A DNA stretch of 64,000 nucleotides from Mesorhizobium sp. (GTDB taxonomy: Bacteria > Pseudomonadota > Alphaproteobacteria > Rhizobiales > Rhizobiaceae), in NCBI GenBank assembly GCA_004017275.1, contig SAKE01000007.1, forward strand, positions 124,001-188,000. The letters run 5' to 3'. Within the stretch, counting starts at the first letter, position 1, and each line of letters starts with the position of its first letter. Below are positions 1 through 8,906 of the stretch, piece by piece. Made by a program: the position numbers and the translations under genes. The notes under the pieces are model-generated. The model was not told the origin of the DNA. It made no database searches and saw only the letters and a list, made by a program, of their open reading frames with translations.

Positions 1-99
1 GAAGCTCTGGAAACCATCGCCGGCAAGGTCGAGCGACTGACCGTCCACAACGGAACGGGCGGGCTGCTCAACGACCTGGTCAAGCTCCGCGACAGCTGA
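1..99 (+). CDS. C-terminal fragment of an unidentified protein
   Basis: An open frame enters from the left edge and ends at a TGA at 97-99, giving 32 residues that end in LLNDLVKLRDS. The remnant is charged and probably helical, but it is too short to assign to a family. It lies 229 bases before acpXL on the same strand, so whether the two are co-transcribed cannot be judged. The intervening 100-328 shows no convincing gene. Confidence 0.4.
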   Translation, partial: EALETIAGKVERLTVHNGTGGLLNDLVKLRDS

Positions 100-328
100 T
101 GCATGTCGCCCAAAAGCAGTTCCGGTTTTGGGCGACATGCATCGAAACAACGGCTGACGTTACGTCAAGGGAAGGGCCGCCGGGTCGACCGGCGGCTCTT
201 CTTGTGTTTCTTGAGTACCCTATCCATCTGCCCCCGGCGTATCAGGCCTTTTCCTGCCGGGAAAAACCGATTAGACAGCGCCCAAACAAGATGCGGACAG
301 ATTCCGCCCGCAACCGAAGGAAAAGCCC

Positions 329-610
329 TTGTCCACCACGTTCGACAAAGTCGCCAAGATCATTGCCGACACCAGCGAGATCGATATCGACACCATCACG
401 CCCGAGAGCCACACGATCGACGATCTCGGCATCGACAGCCTCGATTTCCTCGACATCGTCTTCGCCATCGACAAGGAATTCGGTATCAAGGTGCCGCTGG
501 AAAAGTGGACCCAGGAGGTCAATGACGGCAAGGCGTCGACCGACGATTACTTCGTCATGAAGAACCTGTGCGCCAAGATCGACGCGCTGGTTGCCGCCAA
601 GACCGCCTGA
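329..610 (+). CDS. acpXL: Acyl carrier protein AcpXL
   Basis: This 93-residue acidic protein is the dedicated acyl carrier for the 27-hydroxyoctacosanoyl chain that LpxXL puts on rhizobial lipid A. The phosphopantetheine site is visible as GIDSLDFLD, with the modified serine at about residue 37, and the sequence is longer and different from housekeeping AcpP. The start is a TTG with a GAAGG ribosome site about 8 bases upstream. No better start lies in frame. It heads a same-strand cluster with two ketosynthase-like genes, a dehydrogenase and lpxXL, which is the known context of acpXL. The identification is secure; the start codon slightly less so. Confidence 0.95.
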   Translation: MSTTFDKVAKIIADTSEIDIDTITPESHTIDDLGIDSLDFLDIVFAIDKEFGIKVPLEKWTQEVNDGKASTDDYFVMKNLCAKIDALVAAKTA

Positions 611-666
611 CGTCAGTTGAGCGCGCGATCTTGACGCGCTCTGCCGCCTGACCCACAAAGCCGCAC

Positions 667-1857
667 ATGAGCAGCCCCCGCGACGTCGTCATCACTGGTA
701 TTGGCCTTGTCTCCTCGCTGGGAGAGGGTCCGGACGCCCACTGGCAGAAGCTCGCGCAGCCGGGTCTGCAGCCGGTACTCGAAGCCGCGCGCTTTGCGCC
801 CTACACCGTCCATCCATTGCCGGAGATCGACTGGAACCTGCAGATTGCCAAGCGCGGCGACCAGCGCCAGATGGAAACCTGGCAGAGGCTCGGCACCTAT
901 GCCGCAGGCTTGGCGCTGGACGATGCCGGCATCAAAGGCAATGACGAACTCTGCACGACCATGGACATGGTGGTGGCCGCCGGCGGCGGCGAGCGCGACG
1001 AGGCAGTCGATGCCGCCATTCTCGCCGCTTCGGAAAGCCGCAACGACCGCGACGTGCTGCTCAACGAGAAATTGACCACCGAACTGCGGCCGACGCTTTT
1101 TCTGGCCCAGCTTTCCAACCTGCTCGCCGGCAACATCTCCATCGTCCACAAGGTGACGGGCTCGTCCAGAACCTTCATGGGCGAGGAAGGTGCCGGCGTC
1201 GCGGCCGTCGAGACTGCCGCCGCTCGCATCCGATCGGGCCAGTCGACGCACATTCTGGTCGGCGGTGCCTTCCAGACCGAACATTCCGATATGCTGCTCG
1301 GCTATGAACTCGCCGGCTATTTGCATCGCGGCCCGTGGAAGCCGGTCTGGCAAAGACAGGGTGCTGAGGGCGGCGGCGTCGTCACCGGCTCCGGCGGCGC
1401 CTTCCTGGTGCTGGAGCAACGCGAACACGCGACAAGCCGGGGTCGAAAAATCTATGCCGAGCTCGGGCCGGTCGTCTCCGGCCGCGCCAGGCGGCCGCGC
1501 GGAGAGCTCGACGCCGAGATCGCCGCGCTGCTCAAGCAGGCTGCATTGCCGAACGGCAAATTGCTGGCCCTGTCGGGCGCATCGGGGGCGCATGCGGCGA
1601 CATCAGCCGAGAAAGCCGCGCTCGATGCCAATCCGGCGATCGCCGCACGCGGTTTCTCGACGCTGACCGGCCACATGAAGGAAGCGCAGTTTCCCTTCGC
1701 CGTGGCGTTGGCGGCACTGGCCGTCGATCGCAAGGCCGCCTACCCTGTTTTCGACGCCGCAGCCGAGACGCCGTTTGAAGGCATTCCCGGAGCCGCCCTT
1801 GCAACGGCAATCGGCTATCACCAATTCGAGGGCATGGCGCTGATCAACGCCGCCTGA
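667..1857 (+). CDS. Ketosynthase-like protein of the VLCFA cluster, lacking the active-site Cys (FabF2XL-like)
   Basis: This 396-residue protein has the thiolase fold of beta-ketoacyl-ACP synthases (N-terminal VVITGIGLVSSLGEG) and occupies the position of fabF2XL in rhizobial acpXL clusters. The usual TACA nucleophile region reads TGSSRTFMG (residues 164-172), so there is no catalytic Cys. The first catalytic His region (NAHGT in FabF) reads GASGAH in my alignment and is also lost, whereas the second, TGHMKEAQ, keeps its His. Such a protein is expected to act like a chain-length factor, pairing with the intact FabF1-like protein encoded next. The gene starts 56 bases after acpXL. What it does in detail is inferred. 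Confidence 0.85.
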   Translation: MSSPRDVVITGIGLVSSLGEGPDAHWQKLAQPGLQPVLEAARFAPYTVHPLPEIDWNLQIAKRGDQRQMETWQRLGTYAAGLALDDAGIKGNDELCTTMDMVVAAGGGERDEAVDAAILAASESRNDRDVLLNEKLTTELRPTLFLAQLSNLLAGNISIVHKVTGSSRTFMGEEGAGVAAVETAAARIRSGQSTHILVGGAFQTEHSDMLLGYELAGYLHRGPWKPVWQRQGAEGGGVVTGSGGAFLVLEQREHATSRGRKIYAELGPVVSGRARRPRGELDAEIAALLKQAALPNGKLLALSGASGAHAATSAEKAALDANPAIAARGFSTLTGHMKEAQFPFAVALAALAVDRKAAYPVFDAAAETPFEGIPGAALATAIGYHQFEGMALINAA

Positions 1858-1908
1858 GGCGGTGTTCCATGGTCCATGTTGCAACGATAAACGCTCGAGG
1901 GCTCCCGG

Positions 1909-3186
1909 ATGGCCAATCTGAACGATCATATGGGCAGGCCGATCGTCGCCGTCACCGGCATCGGCGTGGTGACATCGCTTGGCGTCGGCAAATCAGACAA
2001 TTGGGCGGCGCTGACCTCGGGCAAGTCAGGCATCCACCCGATCACCCGCTTTCCCATCGATCAACTGAACACCCGTATCTCCGGCATGGTCGATTTCCTG
2101 CCGTCGAGCTCGAAAGGTGCCAGCCCACTCACCTATGAGCTAGCCGAGCTTGCGGGCTTCGAAGCGGTGACCGAAGCCGGTCTTGATTCCAGAGATTTCG
2201 GCGGACCGCTCTTCCTCGCATCGCCGCCGGTCGAACTCGACTGGGCCGAGCGCTTCTCGCTCTACAATTCTGACAAGGACAAGGATGACACCGCCGCCGA
2301 AAGATTGCTTCGGGTCGCGCGTAGCTTGAAAGAGCTGGATATTTTCGAGACCACGCAGTTCGGTTCGATCGCCGACCGCCTTGCCGACCGCCTTGGCACA
2401 CGTGGTCTGCCGATCACGCTGTCGACGGCTTGCGCTTCAGGGGCCACCGCGATCCAGCTCGGTGTCGAGGCGATCCGACGCGGCGAATGCGACCGTGCGC
2501 TATCGATCGGCGCGGACGGTTCCGCGACCGCCGAGGCGCTGATCCGCTTCTCGCTGCTGTCGGCGCTGTCGACCCACAACGACATTCCCGAAAAGGCGTC
2601 AAAACCCTTCTCCAAGGAGCGCGACGGTTTTGTCCTCGCCGAGGGCTCGGGTGCGCTGGTGCTGGAATCGCTGGAGGCCGCCCTTGCCCGTGGCGCCACC
2701 GTCCTCGGCATTCTGCGCGGCTGCGGCGAAAAGGCTGACGATTTCCACCGCACCCGCTCGAAGCCAGACGCTTCGCCGGCAATCGCGGCGGTCCGCGCTG
2801 TGCTTGCCGATGCCGGCTTGAGCGAAGACGAGATCGACTATGTCAACGCCCACGGCACTTCGACGCCGGAAAACGACAAGATGGAGCATCTGTCGCTGTC
2901 GACCGTGTTCGGCGAACGGATCGGCTCGATGCCGGTCTCGTCGAACAAGTCGATGATCGGCCACACCCTGTCGGCGGCTGGCGCCGTCGAGGCGGCGTTC
3001 TCGCTGATGACGATGCGCGAGAGCGTCATTCCGCCGACCATCAATTATGACAATCCCGACCCGGCGATCGTGCTCGACGTGGTGCCGAACAAGAAGCGTA
3101 ATGCCGAGGTTCGCACCGTTCTGTCGAACTCCTTCGGCTTCGGCGGCCAGAACACTTGCCTTGTCATGGCGCGGGAACCGGTCTAA
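1909..3186 (+). CDS. Beta-ketoacyl-ACP synthase of the VLCFA cluster (FabF1XL-like)
   Basis: This 425-residue KAS II-type condensing enzyme probably elongates the AcpXL-bound chain towards C28. The complete Cys-His-His set is present: STACASGAT with Cys at about residue 175, VNAHGTSTPEND, and KSMIGHTLSAAGA. It also has the usual C-terminal NSFGFGGQN. It follows the Cys-less paralogue by 51 bases and precedes the dehydrogenase gene by 35, so the two synthases are co-transcribed and may form a heterodimer. An in-frame ATG at 1930 is an alternative start that would remove seven residues. Confidence 0.92.
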   Translation: MANLNDHMGRPIVAVTGIGVVTSLGVGKSDNWAALTSGKSGIHPITRFPIDQLNTRISGMVDFLPSSSKGASPLTYELAELAGFEAVTEAGLDSRDFGGPLFLASPPVELDWAERFSLYNSDKDKDDTAAERLLRVARSLKELDIFETTQFGSIADRLADRLGTRGLPITLSTACASGATAIQLGVEAIRRGECDRALSIGADGSATAEALIRFSLLSALSTHNDIPEKASKPFSKERDGFVLAEGSGALVLESLEAALARGATVLGILRGCGEKADDFHRTRSKPDASPAIAAVRAVLADAGLSEDEIDYVNAHGTSTPENDKMEHLSLSTVFGERIGSMPVSSNKSMIGHTLSAAGAVEAAFSLMTMRESVIPPTINYDNPDPAIVLDVVPNKKRNAEVRTVLSNSFGFGGQNTCLVMAREPV

Positions 3187-3221
3187 GCGACCTTTTCAGC
3201 CAGACTGAACCGACAGGCCCC

Positions 3222-4250
3222 ATGCGCGCATTGCAACTTATAGAGGACCGCCGTCTTGAGACGGTGGACCTGCCGCCTCCCCCACCGCCAGCACTCGGCG
3301 AAGTCACGCTGCGCATCAGGGCAGTGGCGCTGAACCATATCGACGTCTGGGGCTGGCGCGGCATGGCCTTCGCCAAGCGCAAGCTGCCGCTAGTCGTCGG
3401 CGCTGAAGCCTCCGGCGAGGTCGAAGCGGTCGGTCCCGGCGTCTCCAGCCTGCTGCCCGGACAATTGGTGTCGATCTACGGCGCCCGCACCTGCGGCCTT
3501 TGCCGAGCCTGCCGCGAAGGCCGTGACAATCTCTGCGAGCACGTTTCGGGCGTTCACGGTTTCCATCTCGACGGTTTCGCGCAGGAGAAGATCAACCTGC
3601 CGGCCCGCCTGCTGGTCCCTGCTCCACCTGGCGTGACCGACATCGGTGCTGCAGTGGCACCCGTCACCTTCGGCACCGTCGAGCACATGTTGTTCGACAA
3701 CGCCAGGCTGCAGCCCGGCGAGACCATCCTCATCCATGCCGGCGGATCCGGCATCGGCTCGGCGGCCATCCAGCTGGCCAAGCGGATGGGCTGCACCATC
3801 ATCACCACGGTCGGCTCGAACGACAAGATCGACAAGGCCAAGGCGCTCGGCGCCGACCATGTCATCAACTATCGCGACGACCGTTTCGAGGGCGTCGTGC
3901 GCAAGCTGACCAAGAAAAAAGGCGTCGATGTCGTCTTCGAACATGTCGGCGCCGACACCTTTGCCGCCTCGATGCTGTGCCTGAAGCGCGGCGGCCGCCT
4001 GGTGACCTGCGGTTCGACGTCCGGCGTGTCGACGCAGATCAACCTGATGCAGCTGTTCCAGCAGCAATTGAAACTGCTCGGCTCCTTCGGCTGCCGCATG
4101 GAGAACATGGCCAACGCCATGCAGAAAATGGCGGCGGGACACGTCGCACCGGTCATCGACACCGAAGTCGATTTCGACGGTATCGATGCGGCGCTGAAGC
4201 GCATGGAAGGCCGCGACGTGTTCGGCAAGATCATCCTGCGCGTCGGCTAA
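3222..4250 (+). CDS. MDR-family alcohol dehydrogenase of the VLCFA cluster (Adh2XL-like)
   Basis: This 342-residue medium-chain dehydrogenase/reductase has a GroES-like N-terminal half and a Rossmann half with GGSGIGSAAIQLAK. The structural-zinc loop CGLCRACREGRDNLC is complete. The catalytic-zinc ligands are not: the usual Cys position reads HIDVWGWRGM and GHE has become GAE (LVVGAEASGEV). It may therefore work as a zinc-independent reductase of the quinone-oxidoreductase type. I chose the ATG at 3222, which begins MRALQLIEDRR after the fabF1 stop. The gene ends 4 bases before lpxXL and corresponds to adh2XL of rhizobial clusters. Its role in making the C28 hydroxyacyl chain is inferred from position. 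Confidence 0.88.
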   Translation: MRALQLIEDRRLETVDLPPPPPPALGEVTLRIRAVALNHIDVWGWRGMAFAKRKLPLVVGAEASGEVEAVGPGVSSLLPGQLVSIYGARTCGLCRACREGRDNLCEHVSGVHGFHLDGFAQEKINLPARLLVPAPPGVTDIGAAVAPVTFGTVEHMLFDNARLQPGETILIHAGGSGIGSAAIQLAKRMGCTIITTVGSNDKIDKAKALGADHVINYRDDRFEGVVRKLTKKKGVDVVFEHVGADTFAASMLCLKRGGRLVTCGSTSGVSTQINLMQLFQQQLKLLGSFGCRMENMANAMQKMAAGHVAPVIDTEVDFDGIDAALKRMEGRDVFGKIILRVG

Positions 4251-4254
4251 AGCC

Positions 4255-5250
4255 TTGACCTCGGTATCCAAGAAGTTCCGCCGGGACCTGAAATTTCGTT
4301 ACGGCAGGCAGCTGCGCCAGCTCAACTACTGGCTGGTGGCCCGCGCTGCCATGATGATCATCTCGGTCCTGCGTTTGCTGCCGCCCGACAGCGCGCTGAA
4401 TTTCGCCGACCGCGTCGCACGCCGCGTTGGCCCCTGGGTGGGGCGCCATCAGGTCGCCGTCGACAATCTGCGCAAGGCCTATCCAGAAAAGAGCGAGAGC
4501 CAAATCCAGGCGATCGCCTCGGACATGTGGGGCAACATGGCCCGCCTTGCCGCCGAATATATCTTCCTCGACGCCCTGTTCGACTATGACCCCGCAGCCA
4601 GCAAGCCCGGCCGCGTCGAGGTTAAGGGTATTGAACATTTCGTCGAGATCGCCGCCGAAAAGCGGCCGCATATCGTCTTTACCGGCCATCTCGGCAATTT
4701 CGAACTCTTGCCGGTGGCGGCGGCAACTTTCGGCATGAACATCACGGCGCTGTTTCGCCCGCCCAACAATCCCTATCTTGCCGATTACATCCTGTCGACG
4801 CGCCGCTCGACCATGGGCTCGTTGCTGCCGTCGATGGCGGGTGCCTCATTCGCCTTGGCGGCGGTCCTGGAGAATGGCGGCAACATCGGCATCCTCGTCG
4901 ACCAGAAATTCTCCAATGGACTGGACACAACGTTCTTCGGCCGTCCCTGCCAGAGCAATCGCGTGCTGGCCACCCTCGCCCGTCACTACGACTGCGACGT
5001 CTATCCGGCGCGCTGTGTCAGGCTGCCAGGCAACCGCTTCCGGCTCGAGATCGAAGACAAGTTGACCTTGCCGCGCACCGCTGACGGCAGCGTCGATGTC
5101 CACGGCACCACCCAGCGCCTCAACGACGTGGTCGAACGCTGGGTACGCGAAGATCCAGGCCAGTGGATGTGGTTCCACAAAAGGTGGGAGATCGGCGGCG
5201 GGCGAAAAAAACGGCCCTCGCAGGCAAAAGCGCCGGTCCCAAACGCCTAG
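4255..5250 (+). CDS. lpxXL: Lipid A very-long-chain acyltransferase LpxXL
   Basis: This 331-residue member of the LpxL/HtrB acyltransferase family has the HX4E catalytic motif HLGNFE followed by the LFRPPNNPYL segment. A hydrophobic stretch near residues 27-45 should anchor it to the inner membrane. It transfers the 27-hydroxyoctacosanoyl group from AcpXL to lipid A. The start is a TTG only 4 bases after the dehydrogenase stop, consistent with translational coupling. The C-terminus is basic (GGGRKKRPSQAK). Family and position both match lpxXL at the end of the rhizobial cluster. Confidence 0.93.
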   Translation: MTSVSKKFRRDLKFRYGRQLRQLNYWLVARAAMMIISVLRLLPPDSALNFADRVARRVGPWVGRHQVAVDNLRKAYPEKSESQIQAIASDMWGNMARLAAEYIFLDALFDYDPAASKPGRVEVKGIEHFVEIAAEKRPHIVFTGHLGNFELLPVAAATFGMNITALFRPPNNPYLADYILSTRRSTMGSLLPSMAGASFALAAVLENGGNIGILVDQKFSNGLDTTFFGRPCQSNRVLATLARHYDCDVYPARCVRLPGNRFRLEIEDKLTLPRTADGSVDVHGTTQRLNDVVERWVREDPGQWMWFHKRWEIGGGRKKRPSQAKAPVPNA

Positions 5251-5320
5251 GCAGAGCTGCTGGCGAGGAGATTGCTCCCGCACCAGCAGATGAAGCCAAC
5301 ATCAGAAAATCTGAATCACC

Positions 5321-5749
5321 TCAATTGGTGACGACAATTCGCGTGTTGCCGAAGCCTACTTCCCGCACCATCGAATAGAAGGTTGCGGCATTGGCCGTGT
5401 GCAGCCGCACGCAACCATGCGACGCCGGGCGGCCGAGCTGCCTGACGGCGCCGGTTCCATGGATGGCATAGCCGCCATGGAAGAACACGGAGTAAGGCAT
5501 CGGCGACATATGGTATTTGCGCGAATACCACATCCGGGCGGTGCGTTGCGGCCGATAGGTGCCGCGCGGCGTGAAATAGCCGGATCGCGCCGTGGATACA
5601 CTCCACCGGTAAACCGACAGGCCATATCTGACCGTCATCGTCTGCGATGATACATCTATATTTGCAACGAGGCTGGCTGCCCAACCCTGCCCCGCAGCAC
5701 CGAACAGCATCGCGACAAACACGGCTGCGATGAGAACTGTCTTTTTCAT
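5321..5749 (-). CDS. Secreted L,D-transpeptidase (YkuD domain)
   Basis: This 142-residue protein has a signal peptide (residues 1-24, ending GQGWA) and a minimal YkuD domain. The catalytic signatures HGTGAV and SHGCVRLH are both visible, with Cys as nucleophile. Members form 3-3 peptidoglycan crosslinks or attach proteins to the wall in the periplasm; which of these this one does cannot be read from the sequence. It is convergent with lpxXL and followed by no operon partner. The short length, with no LysM or substrate-binding module, is usual for the small paralogues that are numerous in rhizobia. Confidence 0.9.
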   Translation of the reverse strand: MKKTVLIAAVFVAMLFGAAGQGWAASLVANIDVSSQTMTVRYGLSVYRWSVSTARSGYFTPRGTYRPQRTARMWYSRKYHMSPMPYSVFFHGGYAIHGTGAVRQLGRPASHGCVRLHTANAATFYSMVREVGFGNTRIVVTN

Positions 5750-5971
5750 GCGATCAAACCCCTTTGATTGCCCCTTACTTGCCTGCCCTCACGTTGTTTT
5801 TCATCTTTTTAATGGCAGGTGAACGGGGTAACACGCACTCCTTGACCAATTCGCCAATCCAAAGCAGCGAATTTGAACGATTTCCCGCAATAGTTGCCGC
5901 AACGACACGCCGCACCGGCTTGATCATCTGCGGGCTTGCAAAACCGCTGATATCGCTGCTCAACTCTGGGC

Positions 5972-7252
5972 ATGAACGAGCGACTCCTCCAGGCAATCGA
6001 TGACAGGCGCGACGATGTCGTCGCGCTGACCGCCGATCTGATCCGTTTCCCGACCATCAATCCACCCGGCGAGGCCTACCGGCCATGCGCGGAATATCTC
6101 AGTGCGCGGCTGAAGAAGAGCGGTTTCGAGACCGAATTCATCCGCGCCGAAGGCACGCCCGGCGACACCGACCGCTACCCGCGCGTCAATGTCGTTGCCC
6201 GCTTCGACGGAAGATCGTCAGGCGCCTGCGTCCACTTCAACTCGCATATCGACGTGGTCGAAGCCGGCGACGGCTGGACCGTCGATCCCTTCGCCGGCAT
6301 CGTCAGGGACGGCAAGGTCTATGGCCGCGGCGCCTGCGACATGAAGGGCGGCCTGGCGGCCTCGATCATCGCCGCCGAGGCCTTCCTGGAAGTGTTTCCC
6401 GACTTTCCCGGCGCCGTCGAAATATCCGGCACCGTCGATGAGGAGTCCGGCGGCTTTGGCGGCGTCGCCCATCTGGCCAGGCTCGGCTATTTCTCAAAAC
6501 CCAGGGTCGACCATGTCATCATCCCCGAACCGCTGAACAAGGACCGCATCTGTCTCGGTCATCGCGGCGTCTGGTGGGCGGAGATCGAGACCAAGGGCGA
6601 GATCGCGCACGGTTCGATGCCGTTTCTGGGCGACAATGCGGTGCGCCATATGGGCGCCGTGCTGCGGGCTTTCGAGGACGAACTGTTCCCCGCACTCGAC
6701 CGCAAGATGACGCGCATGCCGGTCGTGCCCGAAGGGGCCAAGCGATCGACGATGAACATCAACTCCATCCATGGCGGCCAGACCGAGGATTTCCGGCCCG
6801 GCCTGCCCTCGCCCAACGTGCCCGATTCCTGCCGGCTGACCATCGATCGCCGTTTCCTGCTCGAGGAAGATCTCGAGACCGTCAAAGGTGAGGTGACCGG
6901 CATTCTCGACCGGTTGAAGCGCGAGCGAAAGAAATTCAACTATGAAATCCGCGACCTGATGGAAGTCTTGCCGCTGATGACGGAGCGCGACGCGCCCGTG
7001 GTCAAGGCGGTTGCGCAAGGCATCATGGCGATCTTCGACCGCGAACCCGACTATGTCATTTCGCCTGGCACCTACGACCAGAAGCACGTTGCCCGCATCG
7101 GCCATATCTACGATTGCATCGCCTATGGCCCGGGCATTCTCGATCTCGCCCACCGGCCGGACGAATGGGTTGGGATATCGGACATGGTGGAATCGGCCAA
7201 GGTGATGGCGATCGGGCTCAACGTGCTGCTGCGCGGCACAGCCACGGGATAA
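5972..7252 (+). CDS. M20 family amidohydrolase (ArgE/DapE-type deacylase)
   Basis: This 426-residue zinc peptidase-like hydrolase has the M20 metal-binding motifs in order: SHIDVV, GRGACDMKGG and VDEESGGFGG. The intervening dimerisation domain is present, so it is full length. Members remove acyl groups from N-acyl amino acids or dipeptides. It precedes a peptide/nickel-type ABC transporter by about 160 bases on the same strand, which suggests that the transporter imports its substrate. The substrate itself is unknown; acetylornithine or succinyl-diaminopimelate specificity should not be assumed. Confidence 0.85.
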   Translation: MNERLLQAIDDRRDDVVALTADLIRFPTINPPGEAYRPCAEYLSARLKKSGFETEFIRAEGTPGDTDRYPRVNVVARFDGRSSGACVHFNSHIDVVEAGDGWTVDPFAGIVRDGKVYGRGACDMKGGLAASIIAAEAFLEVFPDFPGAVEISGTVDEESGGFGGVAHLARLGYFSKPRVDHVIIPEPLNKDRICLGHRGVWWAEIETKGEIAHGSMPFLGDNAVRHMGAVLRAFEDELFPALDRKMTRMPVVPEGAKRSTMNINSIHGGQTEDFRPGLPSPNVPDSCRLTIDRRFLLEEDLETVKGEVTGILDRLKRERKKFNYEIRDLMEVLPLMTERDAPVVKAVAQGIMAIFDREPDYVISPGTYDQKHVARIGHIYDCIAYGPGILDLAHRPDEWVGISDMVESAKVMAIGLNVLLRGTATG

Positions 7253-7414
7253 GCTCGCATCACAGCAAGCTTCGACCGGCCGACGAGGCCGCCGAGACAA
7301 AAACATTCCCGGCCACGCCAACGGGCAGAACGAAACGCAATTTACTCCGCAGCGAAATCACGCTTCTATCGCCCAGGTTTGAGCACCTGTCTGAAACGCA
7401 TGGGGAGTTGCACG

Positions 7415-8893
7415 ATGAAATTGTGGAAAACCATTCTGGCGGCTGCAGTGCTGTCGCTGGCCGCCGGCACCTCTGCGTTTGCCGCGCGCACCGACCTGGT
7501 CATCGGCATCGCGCTCGAACCGCCGCATCTCGATCCGACCGCCGGTGCCGCCGCGGCGATCGACGAGGTTCTCTACGCCAATGTGTTCGAGGGCCTGACG
7601 CGTATCGGGCCGAATGGAGAGGTGCTGCCGGATCTCGCCGAAAGCTGGACCATTTCCGATGACGGCAAGGTCTACACCTTCAAGCTGCACACCGGCGTGA
7701 AATTCCATGACGGCACCGACTTCGATGCCAGCGACGTGAAATTCTCGCTCGACCGAGCCCGCGCCGACAATTCGGTGAATGCACAGAAGGGGCTGTTCGC
7801 CGCCATCGACACGGTCGACGTGGTCGACCCCGCAACGGTCAAGGTCACGCTGAAGAACCCGCAGGGCTCGTTCCTCTACAATATGGGCTGGGGCGACGCG
7901 GTCATCGTCGCGCCGGAATCGGCCGACACCAACAAGGAAAAACCGATCGGCACCGGCCCGTTCAAATTCCAGAGCTGGGCCAAGGGATCGTCGATCACGC
8001 TGGTCAAATCGGACACTTACTGGGGCACACCGGCGTCCCTCGACAAGGCCGAATTCCGCATCGTGCCCGATGCCGCGGCCTATGTGCCGGCGCTGCTTTC
8101 AGGCGACATCCAGGCTTTCCCGTTCTTCGATGCCGACAGTGTCGCGCAGGTCAAGGACGATCCGCGCTTCAAGGTGGTGATCGGCTCGACCGAGGGCGAG
8201 ACCATCTTGTCGATCAACAACAAGAAGCCGCCCTTCGACAAGCTGCAGGTGAGGCAGGCGATTTCCTACGCGCTCGACCGCAAGGCGATCATCGACGGCG
8301 CTTCGGCCGGCCTCGGCCTGCCGATCGGCTCGCATATGTCGCCGGCCAGCAAGGACTATGTCGACCTCACCGGCCGCTACCCGCATGATGTCGCCAAGGC
8401 CAAGGAACTGCTGAAAGAGGCAGGCCTCGAGAACGGCTTCAAGGCGACGCTGAAGCTGCCGCCACCCGCCTATGCGCGGCTCGGCGGCGAGATCATCGCC
8501 TCGCAACTTCGCGACGTCGGCATCGATCTGGAAATCATTCCGGTCGAATGGGCACAGTGGCTGGATCAGGTGTTCACCAAGAAGGATTACGACCTGACCA
8601 TCGTCTCCCACACCGAACCCAACGACATCGATATCTATTCGCGCAAGGACTATTACTTCAACTACGACAACCCGGCTTTCGACAAGGTGATTGCCGATCT
8701 CGGTGTCACCTCCGACGAGGCCAAGCGCAAGGAATTGCTGGGACAGGCGCAGAAGATCCTGGCCGACGATGCCGTGGTCGGCTTCCTCTTCGAACTGCCC
8801 AAGGTCGGCGTCTGGGACGCCAAGCTGCAAGGGCTGTGGGAAAACGCGCCGATCCAGGCCAATGATTTGACCAAAGTGAAGTGGAGCGAGTGA
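7415..8893 (+). CDS. ABC transporter substrate-binding protein, family 5 (DppA/OppA type)
   Basis: This 492-residue periplasmic binding protein has a clear signal peptide (residues 1-23, ending TSAFA) and the family-5 signature around FEGLTRIGPNGEVLPDLAES. I placed the start at the ATG preceded by GGGGAG, 8 bases upstream; starts further upstream add a non-signal extension. It is the first gene of a four-gene transporter operon in which the following genes are 13 bases apart or overlap. The family carries di- and oligopeptides, nickel, opines and sugars. The adjacent amidohydrolase favours a peptide or acylated amino acid as cargo, but this is inference. Confidence 0.9.
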   Translation: MKLWKTILAAAVLSLAAGTSAFAARTDLVIGIALEPPHLDPTAGAAAAIDEVLYANVFEGLTRIGPNGEVLPDLAESWTISDDGKVYTFKLHTGVKFHDGTDFDASDVKFSLDRARADNSVNAQKGLFAAIDTVDVVDPATVKVTLKNPQGSFLYNMGWGDAVIVAPESADTNKEKPIGTGPFKFQSWAKGSSITLVKSDTYWGTPASLDKAEFRIVPDAAAYVPALLSGDIQAFPFFDADSVAQVKDDPRFKVVIGSTEGETILSINNKKPPFDKLQVRQAISYALDRKAIIDGASAGLGLPIGSHMSPASKDYVDLTGRYPHDVAKAKELLKEAGLENGFKATLKLPPPAYARLGGEIIASQLRDVGIDLEIIPVEWAQWLDQVFTKKDYDLTIVSHTEPNDIDIYSRKDYYFNYDNPAFDKVIADLGVTSDEAKRKELLGQAQKILADDAVVGFLFELPKVGVWDAKLQGLWENAPIQANDLTKVKWSE

Positions 8894-8906
8894 TCCCCTA
8901 CCTTCC

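Noticed and set aside
5257..5289. Terminator between lpxXL and the L,D-transpeptidase
   Set aside because: CTGCTGG and CCAGCAG can pair, but no T-run follows on either strand.
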